Made by a program: the position numbers and the translations under genes. The notes below the pieces were generated by a model. That model was not told where the DNA came from, made no database searches, and was given only the letters and a program-made list of their open reading frames with translations. From Echinococcus granulosus (lineage: Eukaryota; Platyhelminthes; Cestoda; Cyclophyllidea; Taeniidae), in assembly GCF_000524195.1 (NCBI RefSeq), contig NW_020170406.1:612305-650107 (forward strand): 37,803 bases of DNA, given 5' to 3'. Of this stretch, positions 11,291-22,950 are shown piece by piece. Position 1 is the first letter of the stretch; each line of letters starts with the position of its first letter.

Positions 11291-14200
11291 ACTAGATACT
11301 TTTATGTGAGGTGAGTTATTAATTTTAACAGCTCATGTTCTTTGGCAAACTCATAAAAAATTACACAATTTCTAAGTTTCACCGTAGGCTTGAAAAATTG
11401 CAGAAATTACACTCTCCTACAATTTCATCATCAGTCAAATGAATTTCTGAAATTGGTTCAAAAACGATGGAACCATTACAATATGCTCTTACAGTTCAGA
11501 CTTATACTTTCCGCTCTTAAAGAGGTTAAATACTTACAAATTTTGATTGGAGCCTTTTCACGCTCAGAGACGTCCCCGTATCCAATCCCATAGGCATCTG
11601 CTAACCTAAGGTGCCTCTTGATAAATAATGCAATATTTAACGCATAAATGTAAAAATGTTTTGAATAGATGACTACATTGCTAGTTAGGAGTCAAACTAC
11701 TCTATTTTGGAAAATTTAAAGGAAATTTATCTAATAACTACACATAAACGAGGATTTTTAGTTTCTTGAACATGTACAGCGGCGTAAGTTGTTGAAAAAA
11801 TAGACCGAATCCAAGCACTTTTAGCAACTGACTCAGAATCGACAGATGGCGCTATCCAAGTCACACAAAGAAGCTGTTCGTTAATGGGTTACCATTTATT
11901 CGGTTAGATACCAATACCCGTGAGTACCAAGCCTTTGCTTTGGGAGACACACCCTATACTACGAGGCCTTTCTTATGTCAAAAAAGCCTTCACGATTGAC
12001 TAGTGTTTTTTTTCGCCCGAAAATGCTATCGATTAGGGGATAGCCTTATAGACTGTTTGCGCTGTTTTGGATCTTATCTGCATCGTGCACTTTGACTAAT
12101 TGCTCAAACAGCAAAAAAAAAATATTTTTTCATCCACAAGCGTTGTCAAATACTTTAAAATAGCAATTTATATTACTATTTTAAAAGATTGAGCCAGGTA
12201 TACCTATGCAAGAATATAGCCATCAGCCTCTACTACAGGAATTTAAATGATGTGACAAGGTTTAGAGCTAAAAGGACAATTTATAAGTATAATTGGAAGA
12301 TTCCACGCCTTATTGATATTTTGCATTAAGTAGTTAACTCAGTCGGTATCACTATAAGGATTTATAGCTATGCAGACAAATCAAATCGTTGATTAAATTC
12401 TCAAACGTCAAAAATAAAGGTAATTAAAAAAGTTAAATTTGTGCAGAATATATAGTTTTACTCTCCACTAACTGGATACAAGATAAGAGCATGAATTTAA
12501 CACCTAAAAACATGTATTTCTACTTTCCAATCTTGAGTTGAATAAAAGTGTACCCAGTGCAGTTAGTCGCGAGAATACTGCCTATATCTTTCGATTTGAG
12601 AGCAAAAATGTGGAATAATTTTCCTCCACTATAAATTATATGATCTCGATGGCATCTATGAGCGGTTCTGGCGATAGAAAGCAGTCTCGCTTTTTGGTAA
12701 ACAGTTGTCTCATCTAACCTCTCTACTCTAAGTGCTTTTCGTTCGACCTGAGTAAGCAGAGAAACGTTTCTGGATATTTTCGTGATCCTCACAAAACAAT
12801 TTATAAGGTAAGATTGTACCATATAGTGGGACTTAAAATAATTGCTTGGTAAACATTCTGAAGCTTGTGTGGCCCTTACCCAGACTCAAAATCAATATTT
12901 CTAGAAATTCGTAGATACAATTAAGTTACTTTAACATCACTTTGGGTTGTGGAAAAAAATGAAAAAATCAAATTAATAGCGGTCTGCATGTTTTAAAACC
13001 GACAATAGTACAATGTGAGGTTTATTTTACTGTTCAACTGAAAACATGTGAAAAAAATGCTGTCTAAATGGTAAGATTTGTGAAAGATCAGCCTTTCTTT
13101 GAGTTGTATTCGCAAAATAAAAAGCTGTTAGTTACCCACCCTTGTGCAGGATTTTATTTTGGTAGAGCCTTTACACATTCCAATCACATTTTTAGTGCAT
13201 TCTGAGTCTCAATCTTTACAGAGTCATTTTTACGAAAATTTTGTTACAAAATTATTGGTATCAACAAGAAGTTTCCTTTGATTCTGGTCTGAGATATTTC
13301 TAATTTCCTACCCTCTAATTACAATATAGCGCGGTCCATACGCTTCAAAATAGAGCAGGATACAGCAAGGTACTGCTTCAGCGATAAGGTCTCAAGAATG
13401 CGGGTAAAAATGTTCTGTTTTAAAAAGATGTGAGGGGAATGCATGCCTTGATTTTCTGCATGTAAAGATGGAAGACAAAAATGGAACTTTTGTTTTGCCT
13501 TGGTAAGAAATGTTTCCTAACAAAGTAGTTTACAAAGGTGTTGCCGAGGTGTATAATGCTATTAAACTTATAATGCAAGGAGAAGAGCTCTTTGGAATAG
13601 CAGACGATGACCTCACAGGAAAATATAGGAAATATTGCAAAGTAAAGCTTTCCTCTAAACTGCGGTAAAACACTTATAGAGTTCTTAACCATCTCTATCT
13701 TCTCTCAATTACAAATTTATAGCTTATGAAACATACCAATTTTACAAAATTACTGTGCCATCAAAAATAATTTGACTTTTAGTTTACTTCAATAAACTCA
13801 ATTAATCAAAGCATGGGACATTGCTACCAGTGCTATTGTAATATTATAAGGGTTAAGTAACTTATCCCGGTCCGAGGTGACGAAGTCGATGGGACAGTTG
13901 AAAATAAATTGATGCGGCCATGCACTCTTAGGAAGGTGCACTTGATATCTGAGTACTAAAATTAAACAACTTTATAATAAAAATATGTAGTTGGTCAAAG
14001 CAAGCTGTAGTAAATCAGCATACAAATTCGCATAGTTTCTGCTCACCTTATGCTTTTAGAACCATAGGTAGAAAGTAAGTCGAGAAAAGGTACTGCTTCT
14101 CTAGCAGGGTATTTTTTTCATTCCATTAGATATGATTATGAATCTGTTAAAAATTAGTCACATTCATTTTAACTACATCACGTATCCACAGCAATAAGTG

Positions 14201-14629
14201 GTTTAAAAATGCTTCCCTCGATGTTTGCTCAAATCTATAGTCCAAACGTTGAACAAGGTCATGGGGTGAATCGGCTTGAGATCCAATTTCTGAATTCTGT
14301 TGCGATGGCCAACACGACTTGTCGTCTCCGCATGAACACAGAGATAGTCGGTTTTGATGAGGGTGGTTAATTAGTGTGACAGCTGGTCACATAAGGGGAG
14401 GACTACTATGGGAAGCCCTTTACGATCGGACATGTATAGGTCCAGATTCAGCGCCTGCTACATGAAATGTAAAGAATTTTTTTTCTATCATGTGAAGTGC
14501 AGATTATATTGCAAAACAGAAATAATAGACTTGTGCTTATTTCTAGCCATTAAAATACATCTTAAAGTGGTCTGATTGATAAAGAATACATCATCTGTCA
14601 GTAACCAAACAATGGGCAACTACAAAGCG
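11291..14629. other. AT-rich sequence between repeat copies B and C, no gene recognised
   Basis: Only short frames are present, for example about 100 codons on the minus strand at 12520-12822. A run of ten A (12113-12122) continues into TATTTTTT, giving a short AT palindrome. I recognise no domain, RNA gene or mobile-element end here. Confidence 0.55.
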
Positions 14630-15990
14630 TTCAATAAAGTTCGAGAGGATTTTGGTACAGATAGCTACAATGAGTTGCGATAACTTGCTATGACTTGTAC
14701 AGTGCCTGTCACTCTTTATATGCAAATGTTATAATGGATAGCTGTGCGTCAGTTTATCAGCGCGGCACCTGTTACTGTTTTCTCTCCTGTAATTCGTTTC
14801 TTTTGGGCCCACTTGCTATCTTCAAGCAGCGATTGAAACATGACTGATGTTGGATTCCACTCCGAAGTAGCGGGAGCTGAGTTCCCGACTAAAGCATTGC
14901 AGAATATCTTGAGGTGTGGTAAACGGTAGCAAAGTGTGCCACCCTAATATGCCCTTGAAGAATGTCAATCCATTGATGAATAACAGAAGGAACTACACGA
15001 GGAGTTTTATGTCACAATCTGTACTTTATTTCAATTTTTACTTGTCACTTCTCACGTCTCATGTGAGAGTTAAAGGAACTCGCTTACACATCCTTCGACT
15101 ATCAGCTAGATTCACAGACCACTGGCTTGTTTTTACATCCTTTACGTCACTCAATTAAAAGATGGCATGCATTTTGCAGTATTTGATGACCGACCGATTG
15201 AAAAGCCAACTGACGGACTGACTGAGTGAGTTTTTGGCCTACTTTCGTGAAGTGGATCAGTTATCCCCTTAAGATGATCCAATGCCCTACTAATAACCTC
15301 ATACCGATCAACTAGACGACACAGCACTTCATCTCAAACTGGAAAAGACTATGGTTGTTTTGTATCTATGTATATGTATGCGCGTGTGTGGTGATGATGG
15401 TGGTGATTAACTGTCACAGGAATAGAGATGTCCACGATGAGTAATCAACTTACTGAAGGCCAAACAACAATTACATTGACATCTATCCTCTACACCCTAG
15501 TCGATGGAAGTGGGGATATGTGAAGTAAACCTTGGTTCTTGTGATTAACTCTTAGAACTAGTCATTCAGACGATGGATGATGGGATGTCATTTCACCCTT
15601 TAGGGTAGGAGATGGGACGGAGAAAGGTGTAAAAAGATAAAAGGGGAGGGGAAAGAACATTTCTGTTTAATCTTTGTTCTTATTCTCCGCATTCCTCCAA
15701 AAGCATTCACTTTTATTTGGTAATAACACCAGACAACCACACGTTCACAAATGGAAAATGGGAAGTTGAAGGAGAGGCAATGCGAAAAGGATGTGGTCAG
15801 GGCTGGTCGTTCCGCTGACTTCCACAGACAGAACCTCGTAACAGGAGTATAAATGGGGATTAGCATGAGGTCTGTGTGTAGTTGGAAAAGGCTCCAGAAT
15901 GCGGATTGTGATGTTGGTTGTGTAATCGAATGACATGTTGAGAGGAGCTTTCAGATCTTGTTTAATTTTTAAAGAAAATTGCATGAACCT
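14630..15990 (-). repeat. Dispersed repeat family R1, copy C
   Basis: This copy is on the strand opposite to A and B. Its 5' end lies near 15990, where it shares a TTAAAxATTAAACAAGA-like block with copy D (on the plus strand, CTTGTTTAATTTTTAA here and CTTGTTTAGTTTTAA in D). TCTGTGTGTAGTTGGAAAAG (15871-15890) matches TCCGTGTGTAGTTGGGAAAG in D (22840-22859). CCGCATTCCT (15688-15697) matches 22648-22657. The spacing is 183 bases here and 192 in D. Towards its 3' end, CAGATAGCTACAATGAGTTG (14658-14677), read in reverse, matches the ACAAGTTATAACAACCCACTGCA block of copy B. Within 15600-15984, two overlapping minus-strand frames of 79-88 codons are open, but the strand is pyrimidine-rich, which by itself makes stops rare. 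The function and class are unknown. Confidence 0.75.
15601..15657 (+). repeat. Purine-rich tract in copy C
   Basis: The plus strand here is mostly A and G, with GGGGAGGGGAAAG-type words near its end. The equivalent, longer tract in copy D is at 22522-22614. It lies within the aligned part of the family. Confidence 0.7.
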
Positions 15991-18900
15991 ATTTTATTTT
16001 TTATCATGAATAGTCAAGTCATCAAGCTTATAATTTTAACGATTCTCAAAGGCGTAGTAATTCTCGGCATACTTGGGTAATTCATTAATTTTTTATTTCT
16101 ATCCAAAAATTGCCTAACATTACAACAAGAAAAGGGTTGGAATCCTGAATGGTTCACCGCAGCTGGTTATGCCACTTAGTATTTTTCCAAGAAGGAGATT
16201 TCTGGTCTCATTCCACCTAGCATGTTTAGGGAATTCGGTACTAAGTACGATGTGGTTCCAGGGCAATCACGCTAATTTACAGCATGACAAACAAGTGTGA
16301 AGCAGAAAGATGATACTGTATACATGGAACGCCAAAGTGTGTAGAAGTTTCCAGCGTAAGGGGAAAGACGTAGCGCTCATAAATTATGGTGATGCCTGTG
16401 CGTTAGTTTATAAGAGAAAAGGGGAGTACCAAATGAAGGGATCTTATTTCTTGACAGAGCATCCTTTTTGAAATTGACTAATGACTATCCTGACTGCTGC
16501 CCATTTAATTTGATTTTACAGGACTCATTACATTAAGGTATTTTTGTTCGAACTATGAAAGCATACTAGTTATTTACTGAAGCATTAATATTCCTTGAAT
16601 CCTTCAGCAAATTTACGTTGCATTAACAAAACAAAGGCAATTTAAATGATGTTTTTACAGCGGCAGTGAGAAATTAGTGAAGTTTTGTAACAAACTGATA
16701 AGCCTTTTAATCGAGTTTTATTTAACTCCTACGATTAAGTTTCTACTCTAATATTATTAAGCTTCACTAATAGGTTCCCAACCTCTCTATATGTTTGTTA
16801 ATGCTGCGACTTCCAAAACAATAAGTTTAAGCACCAGGCTTGATGCCTTGTGTGTAAAACGTTTGCAGAAACTAAGATAATTTTCTGAAAATCATGTAAA
16901 TGGCTGCGTGATGCAAAGAAGGAATAAAAGTGGGACTTGAGTATACGATACTGCATTGCAAATAGGTTTGCTCATATGCAAACATCTAGTCCTAAGCGTT
17001 TTCGAATTAAAGCGAACTAATAAAAATTTACATCCGAAAGCCTTTCCACTTTGGTGAAAAATCGCGGCATGGCCTTCGTTCCGTCGCATCCCTGATTTAA
17101 ATCCACTTAGTAGATTTATAATGGTCTGTGTAGAAGAGCTATCACTGAGACCGCCAAAGATAAAACACTCAAAGTAAGAGGAGAAGCTATTTATCTATAC
17201 GACTACCTGCACTGCCACAGATGTTTTATTTCCCACAATTCGACTTCCCAAAGGATTTTAAGTAGTTCTGTCCATGTCAACTTTAAAATCACTTATCTAT
17301 CAGTGTTTAATTTTTACAATAAAACAATTTCCGTGCTTTATGACGGCTTCAAAGACGAGTTTAACGAAAAATGGTTTGAACTTTAGCGAAGTATGCCACT
17401 TATTTTTGCTTGAATATGTAATCTTGATTTCCTTAACTGCTGACGGCGGGTTAATAGTTCTTATCAAGCTTTTAACAACAGACATATTTACTTAACGAGG
17501 ATTCAAGCAAGTTAAAATGAATGCACTGACTTTAAATCACATCATTTGCCAAAGCAATTGATGTCACGAAGATCATAGGTATCATTTATTTTTGATAACC
17601 TGCCATCACTCCAAGCACTATCTACTTATCACAATTTACACACATTTATCGTCAGCTATCTAAACCATTAACTCACACGCAGTATGCAGTACTTTTGATC
17701 CCGCTTGATCCACCGACTCATTTGGCAGTCAGGGCTTTCGTGTCGGTCTAAGAACCACTCTCCCCCACTAAACTACCAAGTATACAAACTGCGCTGAAAT
17801 ATATGCATTCAGGCGCCACTTCAAGGTATCCAGGCGATAAACAAACTAATTGACGTATTAGTCGACAACAAATGCAAAAATATTTGACGTATGTTTCGTA
17901 CAATTTGGGTTTTGATTGTTGTGACTAGGGGCCCAGAAACAAACATTTGAGTTTCTGAATTTTTGTGAGGATGATTGAACCACTGCGATATACGATCGTC
18001 CAATGGGACTAGTATGTCTACACGTGTGTTAAATTAAAGGGACCATCTCGCAGATGCAGAACTGGCTAAGCTGAGTCATGTCTTCAGTGGGATGATTTAT
18101 GATTATAATAAAGGTGATAACATCTCACACAATTCGCTGAGGTCCCTTTACGCTGTTGGTGTTCCCCTTTTCCTAGTCAATGGACGGTGGATACTTGCGC
18201 ATTAAAACAACTTCACATTGTGTATGTAGGTAATGAAGAGTGAAACAATGATCTTGATTCGGTTTGGGATAACTGCGAAGTTATTCTCAAACCAGAAGTA
18301 GAAAAAGAGGCAAAGTAAGGAAATGAAACATGTTGTAATGACCCGGAGATGTTGAGATTATCTTTAGGAACAAGGGTAAACATTCTCAAAATTTATCAAA
18401 AAGTGAGGAGTTAAGAGTGCTCTAGATGATTATTGAGTGCAAAATTAATTTCCTCTGGTACAGAACGAAGAGTACTTTAGATGAGATGAAAACTTTTGAA
18501 TAGGTACACAAAACGCCGTTTACAATGGTTGCATTCCTTTTTCAGTCAAGACTGGAAGGTCTAGGATGCAACTATGAATAAGGCCAAAGTGCACTGTGAC
18601 CAAAATTTGTATATTTAAAATGACGTAAAAAAATGGATAAAAATCACTTGTTAAACAAAATCACGGCAACATTTTTGATTAAAATTTAATGTTTATTTAA
18701 AATTAAAACGGAAGCTAAGCATGTGAATGAAATGTACCGAAAAAAAAAACAGGAAATATAGGAATGTTCAGTCACTATCTTACCGTCACAAGATTTGTTG
18801 AGACTGAAGTAAATATAAAAAGTGCAAAAAGCATGAGATTGGTGAGAAAATGTATGTATGTTTAATGGACAAAAATGGTTCTTGTTGTTTACAGGCAAAA

Positions 18901-21569
18901 CAAAGTTAGTTATGTATCTTGAAGGAAAGCCGATCACCAAAGTTCAGCAGTTTTATTAGTATCATGCTGACTGCCATAATTTTTCATAGAACATATTTGC
19001 TACATTGGAAAGTTAGAAATCGGAACATTTTAAGCCCGACTTTATTGCTCTGAACTCAAACAACGCGCCTGGGACGTGATTTGGTGCTATCAGCTATCAC
19101 AAGTTGACAAGAGGGAGTATGTGCGACTCCGACAGCATATATGTTAACATATGCTTAAGAAACCTCAAACACTTTGACAGAATGCCAATATCTCATTAGA
19201 CTAATTTAATACTCTCTATTGATACGGTATGTCCTTTCCCAGTGACAAAAGGATATTCAAGCAGGTAATGGAGAACTTTCCAAAGCGGGTTAAATTCAAA
19301 TTCAGGTTATGTTTTGTAACGATTTAAATATATCTATCAAAAAATTTGCCAAAACAAGATAACAACACTTCTCCTGATGGTCCATTGAAGTTGAATTTTC
19401 TTCTCCAAAACATAAATAAAGTACATTACGACAAGCATAGTACACGATAAGAGCTGGGGTTATGGTTGGTGCTTTCCTCTAAACTGCTTTACCTTATTGA
19501 CATGAAATATCTGATGGTGACTAGCAAAAGAAACGATCGAAAAACTCGTCCTTTTTGAGTAAATTAAACACGTTTAATATTTCGAATGAAGCATGAGATA
19601 AAATCACATCCAAATATTTTCAGCCATTTAGGCAAGCCCTTCAAAACATTTGTTTTAAAATTTACTATAAACAGGCACAAAGCCGCAGTACAGCATGAGT
19701 CAGAGCCCCTCTCCCCACCCCCTGTAAGTGATGCTGGCGGATGTAGTGTAAACAGTATAATGCGAAGCTAAATAAACAAGAGGCAGTGCGTTTACACCAA
19801 CAAGACATGGACAGAATATAACTTATACGGCGCCACAGTGAACAGCACACAGGGTAACGTGTTTTGACTTATAAACTAAGAAAAAATAAAGGCAGTCAGT
19901 CAGTTAAGAAAGAAGGTAGGAAATACAAACAAATAAACAAATGAGTGCCTTTGGATCAACTTACCACTGAATAAGGCGTTGCTAATGTGGGACAGTCCGA
20001 TATTTTGCAACAGATATTTGGGATTTGTGAAATATTCACTTGCTAATAATAGTTTTTGGCAACTTGTTATCCATGAAGATTTCTGAGTCTTTTTTTGGTA
20101 TTACTACGACATATGTGAATCGAAATTCAAATTTGTACTGATTGCACAGGGAAGCCGATCGACTGTTAACAGAAGAGACAAGAACCGAAAGCTGTGATAC
20201 TAAACTGTAGTGATAAGACAGTGTAATAACAAAATTTTAAAGTTCTGCTCTTCGTCTGAGCAACATCCTCAGCACTCACAGTAGTTACTCTTCTGCTTCT
20301 GTCATCACTACGTAGTTGGTGCTTGTAAAAGAAAGCACCCACGAATTATAAACCGTAATACATTGATTCTCAGTCGAGGCTATAAGCCAGTGGTCCACTA
20401 TATCGGTCCTAACAGTTCCGCAATTACAACCTACTGAATCGCACTGAATGAATTTGCTAGTTTTGAGCAGCTTAAGAGTGATAGACTCTCTGCAGATAGT
20501 GTAATGCATATGTTAGTTGCTTTTTTAGGAAAATTCTTCAAAAGAAGAGCAATTAAGTGGTGTGTGTAATCTGGTTGCAACAGACATCTTTTCATCATCC
20601 CCTCACCTTGTTCACATTTCAGTGCGTCTCAACCATCTGCCTGAATACGCTTCTGCACCATTCCGATATCTTGCAGGGGACATTCTCGGTTTTTCACCAA
20701 AAATTACAATTTTTTTTGGAGAAGTTACTTCTGCACACTACACTTACTGAAGACAAAGCGTGAAGATCTTCAACCAGTTTTTACTCACTCATTTTCTAAA
20801 ACAGGAAATTGTGTTGCAGAAGAAGCATGTTCGCCAAACCACCTCACTTCATACAGGCACACAGTGGGAGGAAAAACGGAAATGCACTGAGCACTGTTGG
20901 CCCACCAGTGATCTTTTCAAAGCGGAAACGTAGGACCACGGTGGTGAGGTGGGTAAACAAGTCCTGAAAGGTTGGCACCACTTGGTGGAGTGGACCTCAA
21001 AAGTTGTTTACCAGCTTCTAGTGACATTTTCCAGAGCGCACGTACCCACAGACACAACTGAAAGTGAATGCATAGGGGCTGATGAAAAGAGACGCAGTGA
21101 AAGGGGAAAGAAGTCCAGTTGGAAAAACAAGCATTTTAAGTCTGATTAGATTTGCCTCTCATACAACAACTGCATTGAAAATTTTGAGCTATTGCAAACA
21201 AATGAAATATTTCAAATTCATGAATAGAATTAGATAATAGTTAAATCTTACCTTAGAATATCAGGATGAAACCAAACAGTAAAAGTGCACTCATAAAACA
21301 GTAAAACGACTTTTACTGGATATAGATTTACTAGTCACTTTCTGGAATAATGCCTAAAGCAAAGAAAATATATCCCACAAAATCCTAAAAAAAGATCTAA
21401 TTTACTTGACCATGAAGTTTGAGTTCAAACACACGACAGATTTACACCTAGATGTAAGAGAATGCTAATTTTTTAGTACTCAGAATGCTTTGCATCGACT
21501 GAATTTAAATTAAGTCTCGTGACGGTTTTAGCATCTTTAGTGAATTTATTTCTAGATCTTGTGTATCGG
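15991..21569. other. AT-rich sequence between repeat copies C and D, no gene recognised
   Basis: Short frames only. A possible small extra fragment of R1 lies near 16380-16412 but is too short to claim. A run of ten A is present at 18740-18749. The segment 20220-20560 has a motif that recalls non-LTR retrotransposon tails (listed separately). The 20560-21150 stretch is slightly GC-richer with overlapping plus-strand frames, but I recognise nothing in it. Confidence 0.55.
20256..20272. repeat. Small hairpin CTGAG-N7-CTCAG
   Basis: CTGAG (20256-20260) and CTCAG (20268-20272) form a perfect 5-bp stem with a 7-base loop. On the minus strand the word continues as CTCAGACGAAGAGCAG. It recalls the stem followed by CGAA found near the 3' ends of some animal non-LTR elements and SINEs. 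That link is a guess, because no reverse transcriptase sequence is readable nearby. Confidence 0.3.
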
Positions 21570-22950
21570 TAAGAAATTATCATAAGATTAAGAAGCTTCA
21601 TGAAACTTTTACTTGTGAGGGTCGATGGGTTATATAATTTGTAGTAATTTAGGAACTGAACTCAGCTTTTGATTTGCCTCAGTATGTCAGTATGGTGATC
21701 TTTACCTTTGTGCTCTTATTTTCAACTTAATCTTGTATCATAAAGCGTCAAACTGACTCGAATTTGATCCTAAAAACGTTTGTGCTGGCCCCTTGTCAAA
21801 TTTAATGCATGACGTTTAAAGGAGTCGTATACCGTAGCAAAATGCACCACCCAGAAATGCTGTTAAAACTTTGATTCAAGCGATAACCACTAAGGGGTAG
21901 TCGCTGCATCCTGTCAGACAAGGAAAATTCTTATTCTCGATTATGAAGATCAAATGTCACTCATTAATAATTGGATTAAAATTAACCTGTCAGGAGAATT
22001 CAGTCCAGTCTTATGAGAATATTGAAAAAGCTTGTCCATACGTGTATCGGCTGCAAAATTCATGCAAGCTGCTACTCATGCGTATATTGATGAGCCACGA
22101 GTTAACAGATAACAATAATCTTGAAGGATCACCAGCATGTTTTCACTTCGCTGTCTAACTCGCTGGGAAATGGTTGTTATGCTTTTGTATTGAAGCTGTC
22201 TTGAAGCTCGCGATCCTAATGCTTGATATCTCTATAAAACCCACTACTACTTAGCCGTATCTACTACCTTTAAGACATACCACTTCATCTCTGGAAGATT
22301 ATGCGCACTTTCTGTGTGCTTGTATATGGCGGACTGTAAACAAAGATATTCAGAATGGATTGGCGATATTCTGGCGAACAAACAACACATAGGCCCGACA
22401 ACTATTTTCTACACGCAAATCGATGTAAGTGGGCGTGTGCGAGCAAATCGAACCTTGGTTTTCCGAAGAATAATCAAAACTAGTCAGTCAGGCATAGAAC
22501 GGCGTGATCTTATACCACACTTGAGAGCGGGAAATGGGAAAGGGGGAGAGCGATATGAAAAGGGAGATAGAAAGGAGGGGTAGATGGAAAGAAATGAAGG
22601 GATAAGGAGGAGAATCCTGTCTCATTTTCGCCCCCATTTTTGACCATCCGCATTCCTTTAATGATGATTATGGCCAACTTTTGGCAATAACATAAGACAA
22701 CTACATGATCACACAGAAAAGAAGAGGCAGCTGAGAGGGGTGGGGCGATAAAGGGTACAAGGAAAGATCGGGGTTGACCATTTAATAGACTTTTGCAGAG
22801 AGAGTCCCATGCATGGTGTAACAATTAGGAATTCACAGGTCCGTGTGTAGTTGGGAAAGACCGAGAGTGTGGATCGCAGCGTTAGTTGTGTGAATGAATA
22901 AATATTTGAAGAAGATTTCTTCTCTTGTTTAGTTTTAAGACACCGAGGTA
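21570..22950 (-). repeat. Dispersed repeat family R1, copy D
   Basis: This copy has the same orientation as copy C. Its 5' half (22200-22950) aligns to 15240-15990 almost throughout. Its 3' half is more diverged but keeps family anchors. GTATACCGTAGCAAAATGCA (21828-21847), in reverse, matches the TGCTACGGTAA block of copy A. GTGCTGGCCCCTTGTCAAAT (21782-21801), in reverse, matches the TTGACGGGAAACCAGCTCC block. GATGGGTTATATAATTTGTA (21624-21643) matches TACAAGTTATAACAACCCA of copy B in reverse. Two minus-strand frames (22510-22824 and 22709-23047) are open. The first starts at TTG, not ATG. It aligns in the same frame with copy C around a CDHVVVLCY / CERVVVWCY block. Coding is not established. 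Confidence 0.75.
22522..22614 (+). repeat. Purine-rich tract in copy D
   Basis: About 90 bases of the plus strand are very largely A and G, with words such as GAAAGGGGGAGAG and AAAGGAGGGG. A polypurine/polypyrimidine tract like this can in principle form triplex DNA. The opposite, pyrimidine-rich strand has few possible stop codons, which explains its long open frame. Confidence 0.85.

Noticed and set aside
16375..16425. Possible fifth fragment of repeat R1 (CTGTGCGTTAGTTTATA, compare CTGTGCGTCAGTTTATC at 14742-14758)
   Set aside because: The match covers only about 40 bases and neighbouring anchors are absent, so chance cannot be excluded.
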